Shown here one piece after another: positions 44,630 to 52,774 of a stretch of DNA of 64,000 bases. The translations under genes and the position numbers were made by a program. Where the stretch lies: NCBI RefSeq assembly GCF_017834145.1, contig NZ_JAFIDA010000001.1, positions 806,001-870,000 on the forward strand. Direction: 5' to 3'. Source of the DNA: Leucobacter exalbidus. GTDB lineage: Bacteria > Actinomycetota > Actinomycetes > Actinomycetales > Microbacteriaceae. The first letter of the stretch is position 1, and the number at the start of each line of letters is the position of its first letter. Under the pieces are notes generated by a model. The model was not told where the DNA came from. It saw only the letters and a program-made list of their open reading frames with translations, and ran no database searches.

Positions 44630-46423
44630 TCAATACTCCGTAGGGAGTGGTGTGAACTCCCCCGTGGACGGCGGGATTTGGAACGTACGAATCGTGGCTT
44701 CTGCCGCTTCTCGGAACGCGGTCAGTGCCGCGGTGCTACCGTCGCCAGCCGCGGGGTATGCAATCGATGCTACCGCGACGTACTGGGGATCGTCGGCAGG
44801 GAAGATGCCCGCGAAGCTGTGCACGTAGTCTCCGCGGTAGCTTCCCTGGCCGTCAGACTGCTCTGCGGTACCCGTTTTACCGGCGACCCGGTAACCGGGA
44901 ATCGCCACGAGGTCGGTGATCCACGACTGATCCACCACGGTTTCAAGCATCGAGAGCACCTGGCCCGCCGTGTCTGGGCTCACGACCGTAACTTCGTCGC
45001 CGTGGTCGGGCGTGGTGGTTTTACCGTTGGCGCCGGTGCAGCTTTTCACGATGCTCGGCGGCACGCGCACGCCGCCGTTAGCAATCGCTTGGTAGACCCC
45101 GGCGGTCTGCACGATGGTGGAGGATAGGCCCTGGCCAAACATGGTGTTGTAAGAGGTCTGTCGATCCCAATCGGCGCTGTTGTACAGCAGACCCGAGTCT
45201 TCCACGAGGAGCCCGGCCTGGGTCGACACACCGATTCCAAATTTGTGGAGGTAGTCGTAGCGGGCGTCGGCGCTGAGCGCGCTGCCCAGCATCGCCGTGC
45301 CCACGTTTGAAGACTGCGTCAGGATGCCGGTGAGAGTCCACGGCATCGGCTCGTGCGAGAACGAGTCGCCGAAGCGCACCCCGGGTTCGGGCTCAAGGTA
45401 GTCGGGGGTGAGGTTGTGGGTCTCGGGCGCTGCAAGCCCCTCTTCGATCAGCGCGGCCGCCGTGATCGTCTTGAACGTCGAGCCAGGCTCGTAGGGGTAC
45501 ACAAACGAGCGTGCCTCACGCTTAGACGCATCAGACGCGTCAACGTCGTTGGGATCGACCGAGCCGTCTTCGGCGACCGCAACGAGTTCGCCCGTCTTCA
45601 CGTCCATCACGACGAGGAAGCCCCATTCGGCGGCGACCTTCTGCACCTGCGCGTTAATCGATTGCTGCGCTTCCCACTGCAGATCGCGATCAATCGTCAG
45701 TTCAACGGTGCCGCCGTTCACCGCTTTTCGGGTGACTACGACACTGCCGGGCAGTGCGACACCGTCAGCGCTGCGCTCGTAGGTTTCGAGGCCGTTAACC
45801 CCGGTGAGGCACTCCTCCTGCGATATCTCAACGCCAGCCTGCGGCACCTCATCGAGACCCGAGAAGCCGATCAGGTTGCCCGCCACGGCCCCGTTGGGGT
45901 AGCTGCGCTTGTGGTGGTAGTCGAAGGTCAGCCACGGAATCTTGAGCTCTTTGAGCTTGTTCAACGTCGATAGATCGATTGAGCGCTTGATGTACGCAAA
46001 GTCTGATTTCTTATCGATCGCGAGGGCGTCATCGATAATCTTCTGAATCTCGTCGGCCGTTTGACCGGTGACCTCACCGATCTGTTGGAAGGCTTCCTTC
46101 GAGGTGACCTCGATGGTGCCTGCCCCGCGTTCAATATCGGGGCCCCAAAACTTGCCGCCGTTTAGCTTCGTGTTTTTGGGCGACACGTTGACGTCGTAGC
46201 GTTCGTCGGTGGTGGCGAGCACGACCCCGTTGCGATCCACTACGTCACCGCGCAGGCTCGGCACCGTCACCGGCACGGCCCGCTTCTCGAAGGCATCGGC
46301 GTTGAGCGCGGCGGCGCTCATCACCTGCACGTCAGCCAAGCGCACCAAAAACACCAGGCCCATCACGACGATGATGGCGAGCGCGATGGTGCGGCGCAGT
46401 CTGCCGCTGCGTGCGCTCAGCAT
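44630..46423 (-). CDS. ftsI: Septal transpeptidase FtsI (PBP3-type)
   Basis: 597-aa class B penicillin-binding protein. One N-terminal membrane helix (TIALAIIVVMGLVFLVRLADV), dimerisation domain, then transpeptidase with SxxK in YEPGSTFKT (active Ser), SxN in TQSSNVG and KTG in VAGKTGTAEQ. It partners FtsW. GGGAG precedes ATG 46423. No C-terminal PASTA repeats are present, unlike some Gram-positive PBPs. Confidence 0.96.
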   Translation of the reverse strand: MLSARSGRLRRTIALAIIVVMGLVFLVRLADVQVMSAAALNADAFEKRAVPVTVPSLRGDVVDRNGVVLATTDERYDVNVSPKNTKLNGGKFWGPDIERGAGTIEVTSKEAFQQIGEVTGQTADEIQKIIDDALAIDKKSDFAYIKRSIDLSTLNKLKELKIPWLTFDYHHKRSYPNGAVAGNLIGFSGLDEVPQAGVEISQEECLTGVNGLETYERSADGVALPGSVVVTRKAVNGGTVELTIDRDLQWEAQQSINAQVQKVAAEWGFLVVMDVKTGELVAVAEDGSVDPNDVDASDASKREARSFVYPYEPGSTFKTITAAALIEEGLAAPETHNLTPDYLEPEPGVRFGDSFSHEPMPWTLTGILTQSSNVGTAMLGSALSADARYDYLHKFGIGVSTQAGLLVEDSGLLYNSADWDRQTSYNTMFGQGLSSTIVQTAGVYQAIANGGVRVPPSIVKSCTGANGKTTTPDHGDEVTVVSPDTAGQVLSMLETVVDQSWITDLVAIPGYRVAGKTGTAEQSDGQGSYRGDYVHSFAGIFPADDPQYVAVASIAYPAAGDGSTAALTAFREAAEATIRTFQIPPSTGEFTPLPTEY

Positions 46424-46447
46424 CCCGTGGCTCCCATGCGTATTCTC

Positions 46448-47035
46448 CTAGTGCGTGTCGGGGGCAGGCAATGTCCCCTTCCACCGTACTGGCGGGTCAC
46501 TTGCTACTGCCTGGACGCCCGCACTGCGAGGAACGAGGAGTCCCTCAGCATCGACCACGGGCATCGATTCAAGAGTGGAGTTCGGCACAATGTTGCCCCG
46601 GGGATCACTCGTGATCGACTCGAGTGAGCCGAGTACGGCGCCGTCGCTCAGCCTGAGCGTCGCGGGGCGCACGTTTTGCACCATGCCGAGCGCCGCAGCG
46701 TTCTCTGCGAGGTTCTGCGGTGAAGACATTTTGCCGACATTTTGAGACAGCACACGTTCGACCCGGCTCAGGTCACGCTGTTCAACCTCGAGCGCACGGG
46801 CTTCGTACGCCCCCTGCGAGATAGCGATACTGAGACCCAGCTGCGTCGCAAAAATGGCGAGCACGATGCCCACGCCCACGAGCGAGGCCACCACGGGGCT
46901 GCGGCCGAGCTTGCGACGCGCCAGTGGCGCCAGCCTGAGGTGGCTGCGACGCTGCTCGTCGGGCGCACCCGGGGCATGCCCGATCGAGGCGCGGTGCGCA
47001 AAGAGGGCTTCGGTGTCGCGAGCGGTGGCACTCAT
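46448..47035 (-). CDS. ftsL: FtsL-like septum protein
   Basis: 195-aa bitopic protein with cytoplasmic N-terminus, one helix ([25 protein letters not shown]) and a short coiled coil ([23 protein letters not shown]), then an extended extracellular tail. Sequence similarity to FtsL is always weak; the call rests on topology and on the fixed place between rsmH and ftsI. ATG 47035 overlaps the rsmH stop by 4 bp. The C-terminal tail after residue 110 is longer than in Gram-negative FtsL. Confidence 0.82.
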   Translation of the reverse strand: MSATARDTEALFAHRASIGHAPGAPDEQRRSHLRLAPLARRKLGRSPVVASLVGVGIVLAIFATQLGLSIAISQGAYEARALEVEQRDLSRVERVLSQNVGKMSSPQNLAENAAALGMVQNVRPATLRLSDGAVLGSLESITSDPRGNIVPNSTLESMPVVDAEGLLVPRSAGVQAVASDPPVRWKGTLPAPDTH

Positions 47036-48003
47036 CGGCTGGCCCTGAGTCGTTCCGCTGCGCGCAGGCGAACAGGGATGGCGCGCGGGTTCCGCGCGCT
47101 TTCCTCTTCGCCGGCAAGTTCGGCTCCGCGCGTGAGGAGTTTGAACTCGGGGCTGTGCTCGGGTAGTTCGACCGGCAAACCGGGCGGGGTCGTCGAGCGG
47201 CTGCGCTTGGTGAGCTCACGCTTGATGGCGCGATCCTCGAGCGATTGGTACGACATGATGACCGCGCGCCCGCCCACGTTCAGTGAATCAAGCGCGGCCG
47301 GAATCGCGCGCTCGAGCACGGTGAGTTCACCGTTCACCTCGATGCGCAGCGCCTGGAATACGCGCTTGGCCGGGTGACGCTGGTCACGTACGGCCGCGGG
47401 CGTGGCCTGCTGCAGCACGTCAACGAGCTGGCCGCTGCGCAGAATGGGTTCGACGTTACGGGCGGCAATGATGGCGCGCGCGTATCGGCCGGCCAGCGGC
47501 TCTTCGCCGTAGCGCTCGAAGATGGCGCGCAGGCGCCCCTCGGGGGCGGCCGCGATGACATCGGCGGCGGTCTCCCCGCGGGTTTGGTCCATGCGCATAT
47601 CGAGCGGGGCGTCTTTTGCGTAGGCAAAGCCGCGGTCGGCGTCGTCAAGCTGCAGTGAGGAAACACCGAGGTCGAACAAGACGCCGTCAACGCCGGGGAA
47701 CCCAGCGCCGGCGATCGCCTCGGCGATCTCGTCGTACACGGCGTGCACCCTGATGGCGCGGTCGCCAAACCGCTTCAAGCGCTCCCCGGCAAGGCCGAGG
47801 GCTTCAGTGTCGCGGTCAAGCCCGATGAGAGTCAGCCCCGGGTGAGCCTCGAGCAACGCCTCGCTGTGCCCGCCCATGCCCAGGGTTGCGTCAACGACCA
47901 CCGCACCGTCGCGCGAGGCGGCGGGGGCGAGAAGTTCAAGGCAACGCTCAAGTAGCACGGGGGTGTGGAGCGCACTCGGGTCTCTAGATTCGTGTGTGAT
48001 CAT
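47032..48003 (-). CDS. rsmH: 16S rRNA m4C1402 methyltransferase
   Basis: RsmH/MraW (323 aa) methylates N4 of C1402 in the 16S P site. SAM motif [58 protein letters not shown] and [15 protein letters not shown] are standard. It follows mraZ by 11 bp and starts ATG 48003. Confidence 0.97.
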   Translation of the reverse strand: MITHESRDPSALHTPVLLERCLELLAPAASRDGAVVVDATLGMGGHSEALLEAHPGLTLIGLDRDTEALGLAGERLKRFGDRAIRVHAVYDEIAEAIAGAGFPGVDGVLFDLGVSSLQLDDADRGFAYAKDAPLDMRMDQTRGETAADVIAAAPEGRLRAIFERYGEEPLAGRYARAIIAARNVEPILRSGQLVDVLQQATPAAVRDQRHPAKRVFQALRIEVNGELTVLERAIPAALDSLNVGGRAVIMSYQSLEDRAIKRELTKRSRSTTPPGLPVELPEHSPEFKLLTRGAELAGEEESARNPRAIPVRLRAAERLRASR

Positions 48004-48014
48004 GTGTTTCCGGG

Positions 48015-48446
48015 CTAGAAAAGTCCCGGAATCACCTCCTCCTCGATTGCTGCGAACGCCGCTTCCTGCTCATTCAAGTACCGCTGCCATGCCTCGGCAT
48101 CCCAGATCTCAGCTCGCGACCCTGCGCCGATAACGGCTAGTTCGCGATCGAGTCCCGCGTATTCGCGCAGTCCCTGCGGAATGGTGACGCGGTTCTGCTT
48201 ATCTGGGGTTTCAGCGTGAGCCCCCGAGAGAAACACGCGCATGTAGTCGCGCACCTGTTTCGAGGAAACAGGTGCGGCACGTACGCGCTCGTGCATTTCG
48301 GTGAAGTCGCTTTCGCTGAATACGTATAGGCATCGTTCCTGGCCTCGGGTAATCACGAGGCCTTCGGCAAACTCGCCGCGAAACTTAGACGGCAGGATCA
48401 GCCGGCCTTTCTCATCAAGCCGGGGCGTGAAGGTTCCTAATAACAA
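48015..48446 (-). CDS. mraZ: Transcriptional regulator MraZ
   Basis: MraZ (143 aa), two AbrB-like halves: [22 protein letters not shown] and [24 protein letters not shown] (each with the D-x-x-x-R motif). MraZ forms rings and represses the dcw operon by binding short tandem repeats upstream. TTG 48446 is taken as start because GGGAGG lies 5-6 nt upstream and the length then equals the family norm; the 18-codon extension runs through the proposed operator. Confidence 0.94.
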   Translation of the reverse strand: MLLGTFTPRLDEKGRLILPSKFRGEFAEGLVITRGQERCLYVFSESDFTEMHERVRAAPVSSKQVRDYMRVFLSGAHAETPDKQNRVTIPQGLREYAGLDRELAVIGAGSRAEIWDAEAWQRYLNEQEAAFAAIEEEVIPGLF

Positions 48447-48474
48447 CGGACCCTCCCATCGACTCGACTTGGTT

Positions 48475-48500
48475 TCACACATTACTCCACTTTCATCCAC
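48475..48500 (-). promoter_or_regulatory. Candidate MraZ operator: GTGGAT/GTGGAG repeats before mraZ
   Basis: On the minus strand GTGGAT (48500-48495) and GTGGAG (48490-48485) repeat with 10-bp spacing, followed by a weaker GTGTGA about 10 bp later. They lie 40-55 nt before the mraZ start. The MraZ family is known to bind such helical-turn-spaced repeats. Confidence 0.5.
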
Positions 48501-48670
48501 TCCGCCCCATTTTTACCCAACACGCACACATCATGGCATCGAGGCCCGCGAATTCGGCGCTTTTAGTCGACAGGTGCCTGAGACACCGCCGTAGTCAGCG
48601 GTCGCGCAATCGCCCGCACGCGGCCAAAATCATCAAGAAATGGCCGTTTTTCCGTCGCCGAAGCCGCGAG

Positions 48671-48707
48671 GTGGAGCGAAGTGGAGCCAAAGTGGAGCCA
48701 AAGTGGC
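48671..48707 (+). repeat. GTGGAG tandem repeat cluster, opposite orientation
   Basis: GTGGAG at 48671, 48681 and 48692 and GTGGC at 48703 on the plus strand, spaced 10, 11 and 11 bp, within units close to GTGGAGCCAAA. It lies about 230 bp upstream of mraZ in the 392-bp gene-free interval 48447-48838. The rest of that interval holds the mraZ promoter region and the downstream gene's terminator; no other gene is seen. Confidence 0.6.
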
Positions 48708-48758
48708 AGCGGGCTGCGGTTTGGCACCGCCAAACCCAGAAACAGCCGGGAAATAGCA

Positions 48759-48792
48759 AAGGGACCGTGGCGCGCATGCGCCACGGTCCCTT
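48759..48792 (-). terminator. Terminator after the DUF3040 gene
   Basis: 15-bp perfect stem (48759-48773 / 48778-48792) with a GCAT loop, followed on the minus strand by TTTGCTATTT. It ends the DUF3040 transcript before the mraZ promoter. Confidence 0.75.
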
Positions 48793-48838
48793 ACTTACTA
48801 ATTACTTACTGCATTCGGCGGGTGAGCCACCCAGCGTC

Positions 48839-49228
48839 CTAGCGGTCGCCATCCATGCGTTCGTCCCAGCGACGCTCCATGCGATCGCTGAACGACTCGC
48901 GCGGGGTGCGCTCCTTGCGGCCCGCCCCTGACTGATTCACTGGACTGGCGTCAGACTCAAATGCGTCTGCCTTGCCCGGGGTAAACATCAACAGCACTCC
49001 CCCCAGCATGGCGGCGAACCCGATCAGGCCGAGCCACAGCTGCTGCGCTGCCACTCCACCCACGAGCACACCAATACCAACCAGCGCCAAGACAATACCC
49101 AGTACCAGTGAACGATAGTTCACTCGGCGACGACTGCCCGAGACCGTTTGCATTACGTCGGCCTCGCTTTGATAGAGCCCGCGCTCCATCTCGTCAAGCA
49201 GTCGCTGTTCGTGTTCTGACAGCGCCAT
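48839..49228 (-). CDS. DUF3040 membrane protein
   Basis: 129-aa protein of the actinobacterial DUF3040 family: MALSEHEQRLLDEMERGLYQ at the N-terminus is the signature, then two adjacent transmembrane helices (SLVLGIVLALVGIGVLVGGVA and LWLGLIGFAAMLGGVLLMF) and a charged Arg/Asp-rich tail. Function unknown; it is regularly found next to mraZ. GGGAGGG lies 6 nt before ATG 49228. It is divergent from idsA with a 73-bp gap. Confidence 0.92.
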   Translation of the reverse strand: MALSEHEQRLLDEMERGLYQSEADVMQTVSGSRRRVNYRSLVLGIVLALVGIGVLVGGVAAQQLWLGLIGFAAMLGGVLLMFTPGKADAFESDASPVNQSGAGRKERTPRESFSDRMERRWDERMDGDR

Positions 49229-49289
49229 GACGACCCTCCCGACCGTTCTAATACTTTCCTACGCTCAGTCTACGTTGCCCACACCGAAG

Positions 49290-49295
49290 TAGGCT
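49290..49295 (+). promoter_or_regulatory. -10 hexamer TAGGCT for leaderless polyprenyl synthase gene
   Basis: TAGGCT is followed by 6 nt and GTG 49302; no Shine-Dalgarno is present. Confidence 0.5.
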
Positions 49296-49301
49296 AGTTA
49301 C

Positions 49302-50399
49302 GTGCACGAAACGACACGACTCGCAGGGCTTCTTCAGGAGCGAATCAACGACACGCTGGGCCGGCATCGCGAGGCCCTCGCGCCACTCGGCCCCGACGCG
49401 GGTGCTGTCCTCGATGAGGCGACCCAATTTCTGCAGGGCGGCAAACGATTCCGCGCCCAGTTTGCGGTGCTGGGATACCGAGCGATACGGCAGCTCGATG
49501 TCTCGGGTGATGTCGACGCCGAGTTTGGGGCGGTGCTTGATGCCGCGTGCTCACTCGAGCTGTTCCACGCCGCCGCCCTCATCCACGACGACATCATCGA
49601 CCGCTCTGACACGCGGCGTGGTCGCCCGGCCACGCACCGCAGTTTTGCTGCGATGCACCGCGACAGCGGGCTCCGCGGCGATGCAGATCACTTCGGCACC
49701 GCCTCGGCGCTGCTCGTTGGTGATTTGCTGCAGTCATGGGCCGATGAGCTCATGCAGGCGGCTTGCGCGGCGGTAGATCGCGAGCGCGGTGACCGCGCAC
49801 GCGTGCACTTCAACCGCATGCGCAGCGAGGTGGCCGTCGGCCAGTACCTCGACGTGCTCGAGGAGCAGCAGCCCCGCTTTGCCCCGCACAACGAGCAGCT
49901 TGAGCGCTCCACGCGGGTGCTCGTCTACAAGTCAGCCAAGTACAGCGTTGAAGCACCGCTGCTCGTGGGCGCGGCCCTCGCCGGCGCCACCCTCGAGCAG
50001 GAAGCGCCCTTGGCGGCATTCGGCCTTCCCGTCGGAGTAGCGTTTCAGCTGCGCGATGACCTACTGGGCGTATTCGGTGACGAACAGGTCACCGGCAAGC
50101 CCGCGGGTGACGACCTCATCGAGGGCAAGCGCACCGTACTGGTCACCCTCACGCGCGAAACGCTGCCGCACACGCAGCAGAACATCTTTGATGAACTGCT
50201 TGGCACCGACCTCGACGTTGAAGACGTGCGCATGCTGCAGCGCACGATTCGCGAAAGCGGTGCGGTCGAAGAAGTTGAAGGCATGATTACGCGCAACGTC
50301 GACCGCGCGGTGGGGGCACTCCAGGGCTCCCCCGTGCGCCCCGACGCCGCGCACCTGCTCGCCCAGCTCGCCGAGAGGGCCGCGCAGCGCACGGCGTAG
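49302..50399 (+). CDS. Polyprenyl diphosphate synthase (IdsA-type, probably C20 or longer)
   Basis: 365-aa all-trans prenyltransferase. First Asp-rich motif IHDDIID at about 94-100, second FQLRDDLLGVFGD at about 248-260; GGKRFRAQF binds IPP. The residues 4 and 5 before the first motif are alanines, which in this family leaves the product pocket open, so a C20 or longer product is expected. Start GTG 49302 with TAGGCT at 6 nt. In mycobacteria the corresponding idsA2 also lies between the dcw cluster and Rv2175c/pknL. Products would feed menaquinone, carotenoid or lipid carriers. Confidence 0.92.
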   Translation: MHETTRLAGLLQERINDTLGRHREALAPLGPDAGAVLDEATQFLQGGKRFRAQFAVLGYRAIRQLDVSGDVDAEFGAVLDAACSLELFHAAALIHDDIIDRSDTRRGRPATHRSFAAMHRDSGLRGDADHFGTASALLVGDLLQSWADELMQAACAAVDRERGDRARVHFNRMRSEVAVGQYLDVLEEQQPRFAPHNEQLERSTRVLVYKSAKYSVEAPLLVGAALAGATLEQEAPLAAFGLPVGVAFQLRDDLLGVFGDEQVTGKPAGDDLIEGKRTVLVTLTRETLPHTQQNIFDELLGTDLDVEDVRMLQRTIRESGAVEEVEGMITRNVDRAVGALQGSPVRPDAAHLLAQLAERAAQRTA

Positions 50400-50420
50400 C
50401 CCTCGACGTAGCCCTCAATG

Positions 50421-50461
50421 CAAACGGGTGCCCGGCAGCTGAGCTGCCGGGCACCCGTTTG
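50421..50461. terminator. Strong bidirectional terminator
   Basis: 20-bp perfect arms (50421-50440 / 50442-50461) around a single central base, flanked by CAAA and TTTG so that each strand ends in a short U-run. It lies between convergent idsA and the Rv2175c-like gene. Confidence 0.85.
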
Positions 50462-50492
50462 TCATCTGCGCTTGCAGGTGGGCCGTAAAGCG

Positions 50493-50840
50493 TTAGAAGG
50501 CGAGGCCCTGAGTTGCACGGCGCACCGCGCTCTTGTTGCCCGAAAGCAGGGTGTCGATGGGGCGTGCGCCCAGTTCATCGTTGACCGACATCAACCACTC
50601 AACGGCTTCGTCGTCAGAGAATCCGGCGTCGAGCAAGGCGAGCAGCGTGCCGCGCAGTGCGGGCAGCGGTTCAGTGCCTTCGACGAACTCTGCGGGCACG
50701 CGCAGGCTGCCATTGACGCGCACCGTGGCGAGGTAGTGATCCTCGATCAGGCGGTGAATGCGGCCGGGGGTTGCGCTAAAGCGCTCCACCAGGTCGGCGA
50801 TAGTAAACATTTCGGGCTCTGAAGCGTTGCTGTGTGACAC
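50493..50840 (-). CDS. Rv2175c-family DNA-binding protein
   Basis: 115-aa protein with an N-terminal winged helix-turn-helix (FTIADLVERFSATPGRIHRLIEDHYLATVRVNGSLRVPAEFVEG in parts) and a C-terminal helical domain (LLDAGFSDDEAVEWLMSVNDELGARPIDTLLSG). The family is named for M. tuberculosis Rv2175c, a DNA-binding substrate of the kinase PknL. The kinase gene is at 57665 here, separated by the iron-transport block. Start GTG 50840 is inferred (CAGAGT 6 nt upstream; no clear Shine-Dalgarno); an 18-codon extension is less likely. Confidence 0.85.
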   Translation of the reverse strand: MSHSNASEPEMFTIADLVERFSATPGRIHRLIEDHYLATVRVNGSLRVPAEFVEGTEPLPALRGTLLALLDAGFSDDEAVEWLMSVNDELGARPIDTLLSGNKSAVRRATQGLAF

Positions 50841-50929
50841 GCCACCACTCTGCCACTGGTGAGTGCCCTGCGCAATCGCCATGCCGCAATCCATGCTGAG
50901 AATCGGGCATTTACCCCCTGCGGCAAGCG

Positions 50930-51319
50930 CTATGGCCGTGTGCTGCGCCCGAATGTTTCGGGGTTCACTGGCCGAACTGCGCGCGGCAGAGTTTCGAGCA
51001 CGAGTAAATATGATTCGGTGACGAGGTCGAGAAACAGTTCGAGGTCGAGTGTGGTGCCTGCCCGCACGGTGATCCAGTGTCGTTTGTTCATGTGGTAGCC
51101 CGGGGTGATCTGGGGGAAGGCTTGCTGCAGCACCTGGGAGTCTGCGGGGCGGGCTTTGAGGGTTACGACCGGTTCGTCGCGCACGGTGCTGGCGAGCAGA
51201 AATACTTTGCCGACGATTTTGTAGACGTCGTGGTCGGGCCCGAAGGGGTGTTCGAGGGTCGCGCCTGGCAGTTGCTCGGCGCGCTGAAACGCGTGTTGCT
51301 GAAGTTCGCTGCCGTTCAT
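50930..51319 (-). CDS. MmcQ/YjbR family protein
   Basis: 129-aa CyaY-like fold protein. HPFGPDHDVYKIVGKVFLLAS, VTLKARPADSQVLQQAFPQITPGYHMNKRHWITVRAG and TESYLLVLETLPRAVRP are the MmcQ/YjbR hallmarks. Members are annotated as possible DNA-binding proteins; the function is not settled. ATG 51319 has GAGGGAA upstream. It is the last minus-strand gene of the accessory block and may be read with the transporter operon, 70 bp upstream of it. Confidence 0.85.
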   Translation of the reverse strand: MNGSELQQHAFQRAEQLPGATLEHPFGPDHDVYKIVGKVFLLASTVRDEPVVTLKARPADSQVLQQAFPQITPGYHMNKRHWITVRAGTTLDLELFLDLVTESYLLVLETLPRAVRPVNPETFGRSTRP

Positions 51320-51389
51320 GTGGGTTCCCTCGATCGGTGGCTGGGCAGGCGCTCGCCCGCTGCCCACGCTACCCGATGCGATGCGCCCG

Positions 51390-52100
51390 TTACGGCGCGA
51401 GCTGCCCCGATGCGATCCGCGCGATGGCCCGGTCTTCGGCCCACCGCAGGGTTTGGCAGAGCAGCTGGGTGGCGCCCGGCATGAACCCTGCGCCGTGATG
51501 AAACACCGGATCCATAGTGGTCATGAAGATTTCACCTGGCGTGGAGACGCGGTCGATATAGGTGGTGGCCCCCACCTCCACACCGTTTTCTTCGACGGTG
51601 ACGAGTGGGATCGCGCCCACGGGTGGCTGGAAGATGCCGTGGTGGTGCCAGATCATGGCGCGCTTTGTAAAGTAGGGCCAGACCTGGTCGTCGAGGTTGC
51701 GAATGCGCATGCCGTGGTCTTCGCCGGTGCGCCACCACCAGAAGTTGGTGGGGCGGGCTTCCCAGGTGATGCCGGGCACCCATTCGTGGGCGGCGTTCTC
51801 GCCGAAGATGACGAGCACTCCCCCGCGTTCGGCGACCGCCCAAATGTCTGCGGCGCGGCGCGCGAGCAGGCCCGGGTGTTCACGGTCGGCGACGATCACG
51901 ATATCGAAGGCGTCAAGTCCCCCGGGTTCGAGGTCGGGCAGGTACACCGTTTCGATCTGGTGTGGGGTGAGGGCCGGGTCTGCGAGGGCCGAGAGCTGGT
52001 AGCCGCTTGCGGTGTGCAGCAGGGCGGTGCGCGGCAGCCGCGGCGCAGGCGCAGACGTAGACGAAACCGCGCTTTGGGTCTGGGGATGTGTGTGGGTCAT
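51390..52100 (-). CDS. Amidotransferase-fold (ThuA-like) protein A, no catalytic cysteine, in iron-transport operon
   Basis: 236-aa protein of unknown function. Alternating strands and helices (RTALLHTASGYQLSALADP, DAFDIVIVADREHPGLLARRAADIWAVAERGG, VLVIFGENAAHEW) fit a flavodoxin-like/class I amidotransferase fold as in ThuA proteins. At the nucleophile-elbow position (GENAAHEW) no cysteine is found; the only cysteine is in LLCQTLRW. Trp and His are frequent (FWWWRTGEDHG, IWHHHGIFQPP, PVFHHGAGF). Its ATG overlaps the next gene's stop by 4 bp (ATGA), so it is made together with protein B and the ABC transporter. A ligand- or metal-binding role is inference. Confidence 0.6.
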   Translation of the reverse strand: MTHTHPQTQSAVSSTSAPAPRLPRTALLHTASGYQLSALADPALTPHQIETVYLPDLEPGGLDAFDIVIVADREHPGLLARRAADIWAVAERGGVLVIFGENAAHEWVPGITWEARPTNFWWWRTGEDHGMRIRNLDDQVWPYFTKRAMIWHHHGIFQPPVGAIPLVTVEENGVEVGATTYIDRVSTPGEIFMTTMDPVFHHGAGFMPGATQLLCQTLRWAEDRAIARIASGQLAP

Positions 52101-52774
52101 CGGGTGCTTCCTAGCCAGGCGCGAACGTTGGGGGCGAAGCTACCGAGAGTGGTGCCCGGCGCATCGGGAAATGCTTCGAGGTCGAGGCCCTGGTGCACGG
52201 CGACCTCGCCGTCGCCCAGGGGGAAGGCGTAGTCGATGGGGGCGCGCAGCGGCCCGATCGTGTTGATGACGGTGGCGTCTGCGGGCAGGCGTACGGCGTA
52301 GCCGCGGCCGTAGAACCCGGCGACTCCAATCTGTTCGAGCTCTGCGCGGGTGTGGGCTCCCGGTACCCCGGTGCGGTAGAGCACATCGGCGAGGTCGATG
52401 CCCTGCCAGATCGGGTGGGGGTTGGCGGGTTCGATGACGAGGTCTTCGGGGCGCGAGAACATGAGCTTGCGCCATTTGGGGAGGCCGGGCAGAAATGGTT
52501 TGGTGACGTGGCCGTTGATGAGCACGCGGCCACCGGCCCGCACGAACGCTTCGAGCTTGGGTTGCTGCCGTGACAGAAACTCTTGGTCGCACATGCCGGT
52601 GATGAGGATGCCCGTTACCCCGTCGAGGTTCAGGTGCGCAAAGTCGTAGATGTCGACGCGTTCGATGGGGTCGTGGGCGACCACGGGGGTGGCCCCCATT
52701 TGCGCGGGCCGGTTCGGCGACGACACGAGCGCGATGATGCGCACGCCCGTCGACTCAGGATCGTGGGTGGTCAT
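52097..52774 (-). CDS. Amidotransferase-fold protein B, probable distant paralogue of A
   Basis: 225-aa protein of unknown function. DGVTGILITGMCDQEFLSRQQ, KLEAFVRAGGRVLINGHVTKPFLPGLPKW and NPHPIWQGIDLADVLYRTG follow the same order as in protein A (hydrophobic strand, helix, GG-x-LI strand, PG, then P-W), suggesting a tandem duplication. The elbow position reads NGHV, again without cysteine. ATG 52774 overlaps the ATPase stop by 4 bp; the longer upstream frame is rejected. It could form a heteromer with A. Alternatives are a ThuA-like sugar-metabolism protein or a trehalase-linked domain; context argues for iron acquisition. Confidence 0.6.
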   Translation of the reverse strand: MTTHDPESTGVRIIALVSSPNRPAQMGATPVVAHDPIERVDIYDFAHLNLDGVTGILITGMCDQEFLSRQQPKLEAFVRAGGRVLINGHVTKPFLPGLPKWRKLMFSRPEDLVIEPANPHPIWQGIDLADVLYRTGVPGAHTRAELEQIGVAGFYGRGYAVRLPADATVINTIGPLRAPIDYAFPLGDGEVAVHQGLDLEAFPDAPGTTLGSFAPNVRAWLGSTR

